DNA of 20,555 nucleotides. Origin: Candidatus Limnocylindrales bacterium. GTDB lineage: Bacteria; Chloroflexota; Limnocylindria; Limnocylindrales; CSP1-4. The position numbers and the translations under genes are program-made. Of the stretch, positions 9,605 to 16,200 are shown one piece after another. The notes under the pieces were generated by a model. That model made no database searches and had not been told where the DNA came from. It worked only from the letters and a program-made list of their open reading frames with translations. The stretch is from NCBI GenBank assembly GCA_030647575.1, contig JAUSJS010000084.1, positions 1 through 20,555 on the forward strand, read 5' to 3'. Every line of letters starts with the position of its first letter. Within the stretch, counting starts at the first letter, position 1.

Positions 9605-9625
9605 CCGACACACCAGCCGCCGACC

Positions 9626-10417
9626 ATGGCTGACGCCGACGCACTGCGCGAGACAGGCGCCCCGGCGCTTCCGGCGAGCGCGGGATCCGGTTCGGCACCG
9701 CCGCCGGTCGCTGCGCCACGCAACGACTCGGTCATGTCCCTCGTCGATCATCTCGGCGAGCTTCGGACGCGTCTCTTCCGATCGATCCTGGCGGTGGCGG
9801 TGGGCTCCATCGTTGGCTTCTACTTTGCGGTCCCGATTCGGAACTTCCTGATCGCGCCGCTGCCCGGCGGCACCGTCCAGGTGCTGGGGATCGGTGATGC
9901 CTTCGCCATCCAGCTCAGGATCTCGCTCATCGTCGGGATCATCCTGGCGATGCCGGTCCTGCTCTATCAGCTGTGGGCGTTCATCGCTCCCGGACTGACC
10001 CCCGCCGAGCAGAAGGCCGTTCGTCCGTGGATCCCGATGGCCCTGGTCTTCTTCGCCCTCGGGGTCGGGATCGCCTACCTCGTGTTGCCGTACGCCGTGC
10101 GGTTCCTGCTCAGCTTCACCGACGAGGTCTTCCGTGCGCAACCGGCCGCCGGTCCCTACTTCGACTTCGTGACCACGATGTTCCTCGCCTTCGGCCTGGT
10201 CATGGAGTTCCCGATCCTGCTGGTCGGGCTGTCACGGGTCGGGATCCTCAGCTCCCAGCGCCTCACGGCCTCGCGCCGCTTCGTCATCCTCGGAATCGCC
10301 ATCTTCGCCGCCGTCGCGACCCCCGGCGGGGACCTGGTCAGTCCGTTCGTCCTCGGCGGGACGATGTATCTCCTGTTCGAGCTGACGGTCCTGTTCATCC
10401 GGCGCAGCGGGCGGTGA
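9626..10417 (+). CDS. tatC: Sec-independent translocase subunit TatC
   Basis: TatC is the membrane receptor for twin-arginine signal peptides. The 263-residue product shows six predicted membrane helices. The conserved N-terminal cytoplasmic motif MSLVDHLGELRTRL starts at about residue 37, and a conserved MEFPIL segment lies in helix 4-5 (about residues 193-198). The helix-6 region has VATPGGDLVSP in place of the common TPPD. The first 36 residues are an extra Ala/Pro/Ser-rich extension. If translation instead starts at ATG 9734 the protein is the canonical length. Neither start has a clear Shine-Dalgarno sequence, so I keep the longer frame with that caveat. The stop overlaps the rapZ GTG. 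Confidence 0.94.
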   Translation: MADADALRETGAPALPASAGSGSAPPPVAAPRNDSVMSLVDHLGELRTRLFRSILAVAVGSIVGFYFAVPIRNFLIAPLPGGTVQVLGIGDAFAIQLRISLIVGIILAMPVLLYQLWAFIAPGLTPAEQKAVRPWIPMALVFFALGVGIAYLVLPYAVRFLLSFTDEVFRAQPAAGPYFDFVTTMFLAFGLVMEFPILLVGLSRVGILSSQRLTASRRFVILGIAIFAAVATPGGDLVSPFVLGGTMYLLFELTVLFIRRSGR

Positions 10418-11322
10418 CCGGTCAAGCCGAGGTCCGGCCGGCGTCGGACCCGGTCGCGGCTCCGGCGGTCGTGATCCTGACCGGCCTGTCCGGTGGCGGG
10501 AAGACGGCCGCCGCGAAGCTGTTCGAGGACCTCGGCTACACCGTCGTCGACAACCTGCCCGGCGAGCTGTTGCCGGGCCTGGCCGAGCTCGTCTCCTCCG
10601 ACCGCCAGCGGTTCGCCCGCGTCGCGATCGTGCTGGACGTGCGGGCCGGCGATGCGACCCTCGCCCTGGCCGCGATGCGGGGCGCTCTGGAGGGCCGCGG
10701 CATCCGACCGCGGGTCGTCTTCCTGGAGGCGAGCGACGACGTCCTGATCCGGCGATTCAGCGAGACGCGCCATCGACACCCACTCGGGGACGAGCACGGC
10801 ATTGCCACCTCCATCGCGGAGGAACGCCGGATCCTCGAGCCCGTCCGGGCGGACGCCGATTTTGTGCTCGATACCTCGGACCTGTCACTCCGCCAGCTTC
10901 GTGAGCGACTCTTCGCCCAACTGGCGACCGAGGTCCGGGCCGACCAGCTCTCGATTCAGCTGATCAGTTTCGGCTACAAGCACGGCGTCCCGCTGGAGGC
11001 GGACCTCGTCTTCGACGTCCGGTTCATGCAGAACCCGTATTACGTCGCCGATCTGCGCCCCCTCTCGGGTCTGACCGACGAAGTCCGCGCGTTCGTGCTC
11101 GACCAGCCCGTCGCCGCTCGCTTCCTGGAGTTCATCCGCGACTTCCTCGGTTTCGCGATCCCGGCCTACATCGCGGAGGGCAAGACCCGCCTGACCATCG
11201 GCATCGGCTGTACCGGTGGCTATCACCGGTCGATCGTGATCGGGGAAGAGTTCGCCGCGTGGCTGCGCGAGCAGGACTTCGGCCCGGTCGCGGTCTTCCA
11301 TCGCGAGCTCGACCGGACGTGA
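10414..11322 (+). CDS. rapZ: RapZ/YvcJ family nucleotide-binding protein
   Basis: The RapZ/YvcJ family binds nucleotides. In Escherichia coli RapZ is an RNase adaptor controlling glmS through small RNAs; in Bacillus YvcJ the role is less clear. The 302-residue product has a Walker A motif GLSGGGKT at residues 24-31, followed by the diagnostic LGYTVVDNLPGELL. Also visible are FLEASDDVLIRRFSETRRxHPL-like sequence and the C-terminal domain hallmarks FGYKHGVPLEADLVFDVRF, NPYYVADLRPLSG and IGIGCTGGYHRSIVI. GTG 10414 was chosen because it overlaps the tatC stop (GTGA) and gives a normal-length N-terminus. Its stop overlaps the yvcK start, so the two are coupled. The pairing with yvcK and whiA is the classic Gram-positive order. 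Confidence 0.95.
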   Translation: MTGQAEVRPASDPVAAPAVVILTGLSGGGKTAAAKLFEDLGYTVVDNLPGELLPGLAELVSSDRQRFARVAIVLDVRAGDATLALAAMRGALEGRGIRPRVVFLEASDDVLIRRFSETRHRHPLGDEHGIATSIAEERRILEPVRADADFVLDTSDLSLRQLRERLFAQLATEVRADQLSIQLISFGYKHGVPLEADLVFDVRFMQNPYYVADLRPLSGLTDEVRAFVLDQPVAARFLEFIRDFLGFAIPAYIAEGKTRLTIGIGCTGGYHRSIVIGEEFAAWLREQDFGPVAVFHRELDRT

Positions 11323-12641
11323 ACCTTCGGCGCTGGCTCGCGCCCGGCATCGGGATCAAGCGCTGGCTGGTCGTCGTCTTCACCGGCCTGCTGCTGTTGG
11401 CCCTGGCGTTCGCGCACTTCCTGCGGCAGGTCACCCGAGACCTCGAACCGGGCGGCCTGGCCGGCATGCTGGTCGACCTGCTGACGCTGCAGTTCCTGCC
11501 CTTCGCCTTGCGCGGCCTGATTGCCGGGTCGGTCGGGGTCGGCCTGGTGATCCTCGGCGCCTACCGGGCGATCCGTGCGCTGATGGACCCGCTCCAGAAG
11601 GGCGGTGCCGACCAGCCACTGGTCGAGCTGATCTACCAGAAGCGCTTCCTCGCGCGCGGCCCACGGATCGTGGCGATCGGCGGCGGGACGGGTCTGTCCA
11701 CGTTGCTGCGCGGCCTGAAGGAGCACACCAGCAACCTCACTGCGATCGTGACCGTCGCCGACGACGGTGGCTCGTCGGGCGTGCTGCGCTCCGGGCTGGG
11801 CATCCCGCCGGTCGGTGACATCCGCAACTGCATCGCCGCCCTGGCCGATACCGAGCCGCTGATGAGCGAGGTCCTCCAGTACCGCTTCCCGGAGGGAGCG
11901 GGCGGCGATGCCCAGGGCCTCGCCGGGCACGCCCTGGGAAACCTTCTGATCGCGGCTATGACCGCGGTCGAGGGCGGCGACTTCGAGGACGGCGTCCGGG
12001 CGATGAACCGGATCCTGGCCGTTCGCGGTCGCGTCCTCCCGGTCTCGTCGACGCCGCTGACCCTGCACGCCAGGCTGACCGATGGGTCCATCGTCGATGG
12101 GCAATCGCAGATCATGCGGACGAGCGGGATCGAGCGTGTCTGGCTCAGCCCGGACGACGTGGCCGCTTCGGACGAGGCGCTCACCGCCATCGCCGATGCC
12201 GAGCTCATCGTCCTCGGCCCGGGCAGCCTCTACACGAGCCTCCTGCCCAGCCTGCTGATCGGCGCGATCCGCGACGCCGTCCTGGCTGCCGACGCCCCGC
12301 GCGTCTTCGTCTGCAACGTGGCGACCCAGCTGGGTGAGACGAGCGGATTCGACCTGGCCGGGCACGTCGAGGCACTCATCGCGCATACCGGTCCGAAGCT
12401 GATCGACACCGTTCTCGCCAACAACAGCTTCGTGGCCCGGACGCCACCGGATTGGCCCGCCGAGCCGGTCCGGCTGCGCTGGCCGCCGGATCTGAAGCCA
12501 ATCCCACGGTTGGTGCTCGATGACGTAGTCGATCCGAACGATGCCCATCATCACGACCCAACCCGGCTGGCCGTCGCCCTGCTCCGCACCCTCGAGCGCG
12601 AGCCCCGCCTTCGCCGACGATCCGTCGGCCGGACCGCCTGA
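11319..12641 (+). CDS. yvcK: YvcK (CofD-like) gluconeogenesis/cell-wall factor with N-terminal membrane helices
   Basis: YvcK proteins bind UDP-sugars and are needed for growth and cell-wall integrity on gluconeogenic carbon sources in Bacillus. The cytoplasmic CofD-like domain begins at about residue 117 with IVAIGGGTGLSTLLRGLK. It continues with the signature VADDGGSSGVLR and GIPPVGDIRNC, then AGHALGNLLIAAM, IVDGQSQI and LGPGSLYTSLLP. Ahead of it are about 115 extra residues with two hydrophobic segments (about 15-32 and 55-80), so this version is predicted to be membrane-anchored. Total length is 440 residues, against roughly 320 in Bacillus. GTG 11319 overlaps the rapZ stop (GTGA). whiA starts 3 nt after the stop. 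Confidence 0.94.
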   Translation: MNLRRWLAPGIGIKRWLVVVFTGLLLLALAFAHFLRQVTRDLEPGGLAGMLVDLLTLQFLPFALRGLIAGSVGVGLVILGAYRAIRALMDPLQKGGADQPLVELIYQKRFLARGPRIVAIGGGTGLSTLLRGLKEHTSNLTAIVTVADDGGSSGVLRSGLGIPPVGDIRNCIAALADTEPLMSEVLQYRFPEGAGGDAQGLAGHALGNLLIAAMTAVEGGDFEDGVRAMNRILAVRGRVLPVSSTPLTLHARLTDGSIVDGQSQIMRTSGIERVWLSPDDVAASDEALTAIADAELIVLGPGSLYTSLLPSLLIGAIRDAVLAADAPRVFVCNVATQLGETSGFDLAGHVEALIAHTGPKLIDTVLANNSFVARTPPDWPAEPVRLRWPPDLKPIPRLVLDDVVDPNDAHHHDPTRLAVALLRTLEREPRLRRRSVGRTA

Positions 12642-12644
12642 GAG

Positions 12645-13499
12645 ATGAGCCGGGCCGAGCGCGACCTGGTCACCGCCTTGCGCGACGAGCTGGCGGCCGT
12701 CGACCCGTCACGGTCGTGCGACCGCGCCGCCGAGGCCGCAGGCCTGGGCCCGGGAGCGGTTGGGCGCGAGGCATCCGTCGCTCGGCTGGCCGTCCGCCTG
12801 CGCCGGGGAGGGAAGGGGAGCACCGGTGCCGGCAGCTGGTTCGAGTGGGCCTCCGCCGCCGACCACTGCCGTGCGGCCTGGCTGCGCGGCCGGTTTCTGG
12901 CCCGCGGTTCGCTGAGTCTGGCCGGAGGCCGCACCCACCTCGAATTCGTGGTCGCTCCCGACGAGGCGCGGGCGCTCGTTGCCCAGCTCGCCGAGTTCGG
13001 TCTGCCGGCCTCGTGGCGAATGCGCCGGGGTCGCGGCGTGGTCACCTCGAAGAGTGGCGAAGCCGTTGGCACGTTCTTCCGCCGGATCGGAGCGGCGGGC
13101 ACCCTCCTCGAGATCGAAGCCCGCCAGGTGTCGCGCGCCCTGCGTGGCGAGCTCAACCGGGTCCTCAACGCCGAGTCTGCCAACCTCCAACGGGCGGTCA
13201 GCGCGGCCGGGCGGCAGCTCGACGCCATCGCCGTCCTCGATGCGGATGGCCGGCTCGCGGCGCAGCCGCTTGCCGTCCGCCGGGTGGCCGACGCCCGGCG
13301 CGCGACGCCCGAAGCGACCCTCGCCGATCTCGCCGAGGGACTCGGCGCGCACCGCTCCGCCGTCCAGCGTGCGCTCGAGCGATTGGAGCGGCTGGCTACG
13401 GATGCAGGCGAGGAGCCACCGGGAGTAGCTCGGCCAGGCTGGCGGCGGTCGCACGGTCCGAGGAGATCGCCCCGCCCGGGCCGCCCCGCTCTGGCATGA
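12645..13499 (+). CDS. whiA: WhiA-type DNA-binding regulator
   Basis: WhiA is a DNA-binding protein derived from a LAGLIDADG homing endonuclease fold. It controls sporulation in Streptomyces and affects cell division in Bacillus. The 284-residue product has the N-terminal two-part homing-nuclease-like domain (CRAAWLRGRFLARGSLSLAGG, then HLEFVV). A conserved linker resembles the family consensus for NxxNxExANLxK (LNRVLNAESANLQRAV). The C-terminal helix-turn-helix is near residues 224-250 (ATLADLAEGLGAHRSAVQRA). The tail after the helix-turn-helix is Arg/Pro-rich. The ATG is 3 nt after the yvcK stop. Its TGA lies within a TGG-CATGAT element ahead of tpiA. Confidence 0.92.
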   Translation: MSRAERDLVTALRDELAAVDPSRSCDRAAEAAGLGPGAVGREASVARLAVRLRRGGKGSTGAGSWFEWASAADHCRAAWLRGRFLARGSLSLAGGRTHLEFVVAPDEARALVAQLAEFGLPASWRMRRGRGVVTSKSGEAVGTFFRRIGAAGTLLEIEARQVSRALRGELNRVLNAESANLQRAVSAAGRQLDAIAVLDADGRLAAQPLAVRRVADARRATPEATLADLAEGLGAHRSAVQRALERLERLATDAGEEPPGVARPGWRRSHGPRRSPRPGRPALA

Positions 13500-13507
13500 T
13501 TCGCGAG

Positions 13508-14299
13508 ATGCGCGAAGTGATCGTGGCCGCGAACTGGAAGATGCACACGACCCCAGCCGACGCCGGCGAGCTGGCCCGCGCCATTGCCGGGCGGACCCGC
13601 GTCGCGGGCGTCACCCGGGTCATCTGTCCACCCTTCGTGTGCCTGGCGACGGTCGGCGACGCCCTGTTGGAGCTCGACCCCGACATCGGGATCGGTGCGC
13701 AGAACGTCCACCACGAGCTGCAGGGCGCCTACACCGGCGAGGTCTCGGCGGCGATGCTCGCCGGGCTCGCGTCGTGGGTCATCATCGGCCACTCCGAGCG
13801 ACGCCGCGACGCCGGCGAGACGGACGAGCTGCTCGGCCGCAAGCTCGGCCGAGCCGTCGACGCGGGCCTGCGGCCGATCCTGTGCGTCGGGGAGCAGCTC
13901 GACGAACGCGAGGCCGGCCAGCAGAGCGCGGTCGTGCGTCGCCAGCTCCGTGGCGCGCTGCATGACCGTGACCCAGCGAAGTTGGCCGGCATCGGCCTGG
14001 TCGTCGCCTACGAGCCGGTGTGGGCGATCGGGACCGGCCGCACCGCCACTGGCGCCGACGCGGCGGCGATGGCCGTGGTGATCCGCGACACGCTCGGCGA
14101 GTTCGGCTTTGCCCGGCGCGGCGAGACGATCCCGGTGCTCTACGGCGGCAGCGTCACCTCCGCGGCGATCGGCGAGTTCATGGCTGAGCCGTCGATCGAC
14201 GGTGCGCTGGTCGGGGGTGCGTCGCTCAAGCCGGACGAGATGGCGGGGATCGTGGCCCGGGCCGGCGTGACCGCCGTGGCCCGCGGACTGACGGGGTGA
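13508..14299 (+). CDS. tpiA: Triose-phosphate isomerase
   Basis: TpiA interconverts dihydroxyacetone phosphate and glyceraldehyde 3-phosphate in glycolysis and gluconeogenesis. The 263-residue TIM-barrel product has the N-terminal AANWKM with Lys11 and the catalytic histidine in IIGHSERR (His95). It also has the catalytic glutamate in YEPVWAIGTG (Glu169, followed by flexible loop 6) and the C-terminal phosphate site YGGSV and GALVGGASL. ATG 13508 gives the canonical MREVIVAANWKM start and near-canonical active-site numbering. An in-frame ATG at 13496, overlapping the whiA TGA, is the alternative and adds four residues. Neither has a Shine-Dalgarno sequence; a -10-like CATGAT ends 7 nt before 13508. 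The stop overlaps gpmI as GTGA. Confidence 0.96.
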   Translation: MREVIVAANWKMHTTPADAGELARAIAGRTRVAGVTRVICPPFVCLATVGDALLELDPDIGIGAQNVHHELQGAYTGEVSAAMLAGLASWVIIGHSERRRDAGETDELLGRKLGRAVDAGLRPILCVGEQLDEREAGQQSAVVRRQLRGALHDRDPAKLAGIGLVVAYEPVWAIGTGRTATGADAAAMAVVIRDTLGEFGFARRGETIPVLYGGSVTSAAIGEFMAEPSIDGALVGGASLKPDEMAGIVARAGVTAVARGLTG

Positions 14300-15882
14300 C
14301 GGCAGGCCATCGCGGGAGCCCCCGGCCGCGGCCCATCGTCCTGGTCGTGCTCGACGGCTTCGGCATCGGCCGCGAGCCGTCGACCGATGCCATCGCCGCG
14401 GCGCGCATGCCGGTTTGGCGCGGGCTGCTGCGCGACTGGCCGCACGCCGCGCTCCGGGCGTCGGAGGACGCGGTCGGACTGCCACCCGGGCAGATGGGCA
14501 ACTCCGAGGTGGGCCACCTGAACCTGGGTGCTGGCCGTCCCGTCCTCCAGGACCTGCCCAGGATCGACGCCGCGATCGCCGCCGGCAGCTTCGCCAGCCG
14601 ACCCGCGCTCGTCGAGGCCTGCCGCGGCGCCGCTCGGCCGAACGGGCGGCTGCACCTGGTCAGCCTCGTCGGCCCCGGAGGCGTCCACGCCAACGATCGA
14701 CATCTCGTCGCGACCGTCGGCCTGGCGGCAGCGCTGGATGTTCCCAGCGTTCGGGTCCACGCGCTGCTCGATGGGCGCGATACCCCGCCCAGGTCGGCGG
14801 TTGGCTTCATGCTGGATCTTGAAGCGCGCCTGGCCGCCGCGCACCGCGACGCCCGAATCGCCTCCGTCGGTGGGCGGTATTACGCGATGGATCGCGATGG
14901 TCGGTGGGACCGCATCGAGCGCGGCTACGACGCCATCGTGCACGGGGTGGGGGAGCGGGCCGAGAGCGCGACGGCCGCCATCCAGGCCGGGTACGCTCGC
15001 GGCGAGAACGACGAATTCGTTGCACCGACCGTGCTCGCCGGCCTGGACGGCACGGTCCGTTCCGGTGATCCTGTCATCCACTGCAACTTCCGGGCCGATC
15101 GCGCGCGTCAGCTCACCCACGCCTTGGCCGATCCGGCATTCGACGCCTTCGACCGAGCGGCGGCCGACGGCAGCCCGGCCCCGGAGGGCCTCGTCGTCGT
15201 GACGATGACCGAGTACGAGGCCGGCCTGCCGGTCGAGGTGGCGTTCCCGCCCGAACAGTCACGCTCCCTGGCCCAGGCGTTCTCGGAGGCCGGCTGGCGC
15301 CAGTTCCATGTCGCCGAGACCGAGAAGTACGCCCACGTGACCTACTTCTTCAACGGCGGCGTCGAACCGCCCTATCCGGGTGAGGACCGGGTCCTGGTCC
15401 CGAGCCTCAAGGTCGCGACCTACGACCTGGCGCCGGAAATGCGGGCGGTCGGGATCACCGACGCGCTGGTCGCGGCGATCGCCTCGGGCGAGTACGACTT
15501 CATCGTCGCGAATTACGCCAATCCGGACATGGTCGGGCACACCGGCCGCTGGGACGCGACGATCGCCGGCCTCGAGGTCATCGACGCCTGTCTAGCCCGG
15601 ATCGTGCTCGCCATCGATGGCCTTGACGCCGACGCTCCGGCGGCATCTGGTGCGCTGCTGGCCATCACCGCCGACCACGGCAATGCGGACGAGCTGCGTG
15701 ACGCGGCCGGGAACCCGCTCACCGCCCATTCACTCAATCCCGTGCCGTTCGTGCTGGTCGGGCGGGCGGCGCGCGGCCTGGCCCTGGCCGACGGTGTCCT
15801 GGCCGACGTCGCCCCGACCCTGCTCGAGCTAGCGGGGCTGCCGCGCTGGGCGGGGATGACCGGTCGATCGCGCATCCTGTGA
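14296..15882 (+). CDS. gpmI: 2,3-bisphosphoglycerate-independent phosphoglycerate mutase
   Basis: GpmI interconverts 3- and 2-phosphoglycerate using two metal ions and a phosphoserine intermediate. The 528-residue product starts the alkaline-phosphatase-like fold with IVLVVLDGFGIG. The nucleophile is Ser70 in GQMGNSEVGHLNLGAGR. Also visible are the substrate-binding DGRDTPPRS and HCNFRADRARQLT segments and the metal-binding EKYAHVTYFFNGG, NYANPDMVGHTG, TADHGNADEL and TAHSLNPVPF blocks, all in family order. GTG 14296 overlaps the tpiA stop as GTGA, so the two glycolytic genes are coupled. Unlike many Gram-positive clusters, gap and pgk are not next to them in this window. The TGA stop is part of the extended -10 element for secG. 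Confidence 0.96.
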   Translation: MTAGHRGSPRPRPIVLVVLDGFGIGREPSTDAIAAARMPVWRGLLRDWPHAALRASEDAVGLPPGQMGNSEVGHLNLGAGRPVLQDLPRIDAAIAAGSFASRPALVEACRGAARPNGRLHLVSLVGPGGVHANDRHLVATVGLAAALDVPSVRVHALLDGRDTPPRSAVGFMLDLEARLAAAHRDARIASVGGRYYAMDRDGRWDRIERGYDAIVHGVGERAESATAAIQAGYARGENDEFVAPTVLAGLDGTVRSGDPVIHCNFRADRARQLTHALADPAFDAFDRAAADGSPAPEGLVVVTMTEYEAGLPVEVAFPPEQSRSLAQAFSEAGWRQFHVAETEKYAHVTYFFNGGVEPPYPGEDRVLVPSLKVATYDLAPEMRAVGITDALVAAIASGEYDFIVANYANPDMVGHTGRWDATIAGLEVIDACLARIVLAIDGLDADAPAASGALLAITADHGNADELRDAAGNPLTAHSLNPVPFVLVGRAARGLALADGVLADVAPTLLELAGLPRWAGMTGRSRIL

Positions 15883-15888
15883 TAGCAT
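15880..15888 (+). promoter_or_regulatory. Extended -10 (TGA-TAGCAT) for secG
   Basis: TGA followed by TAGCAT fits the TGnTAnnnT extended -10 pattern; the TGA is the gpmI stop codon. Transcription would begin near 15895, giving a leader of about 26 nt that includes GGAGG at 15906-15910. This suggests secG can be transcribed separately from gpmI. Confidence 0.45.
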
Positions 15889-15920
15889 CCGTCGCCGTAT
15901 CGTTCGGAGGAAGCTGATCC

Positions 15921-16151
15921 GTGAACCCGCTCCTGGCCACCGGCCAGATCCTGGTGAGCATCGCGCTCATCGCCGCCATCCTGCTGCAGGCGCGCGGGAC
16001 GGGCCTGTCCGGCACGTTCGGTGGCGATTCCGCCGTCTATCGCAGCCGGCGTGGCGTCGAGCGCCGGCTCTGGCAGTTCACCATCGTGCTGCTGGTCCTG
16101 TTCGTGGTCTTCTCGCTCGCCTCCTTCGCGTTCGCCCCAGCCACCGCCTGA
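15921..16151 (+). CDS. secG: Protein translocase subunit SecG
   Basis: SecG is the small accessory subunit of the SecYEG channel. The 76-residue product has two membrane helices (about residues 5-23 and 49-70). Between them is the characteristic Gly-rich cytoplasmic loop: an LLQARGTGLSGTFGGDSAVYRSRRG-like segment with Gln-Ala-Arg and the FGG(D/S) motif, then a basic patch before helix 2. GTG 15921 is preceded by GGAGGAAG with a normal spacer, so the start is well supported. Placement after glycolytic genes matches secG in many Gram-positive-type genomes (downstream of gpmI/eno clusters). The downstream ABC solute-binding gene starts 49 nt after the stop. Confidence 0.93.
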   Translation: MNPLLATGQILVSIALIAAILLQARGTGLSGTFGGDSAVYRSRRGVERRLWQFTIVLLVLFVVFSLASFAFAPATA

Positions 16152-16200
16152 CGCCGTCCGGTCGCACGCCGCCGACCGACCCGTCACCTCGGAGTCTCGA

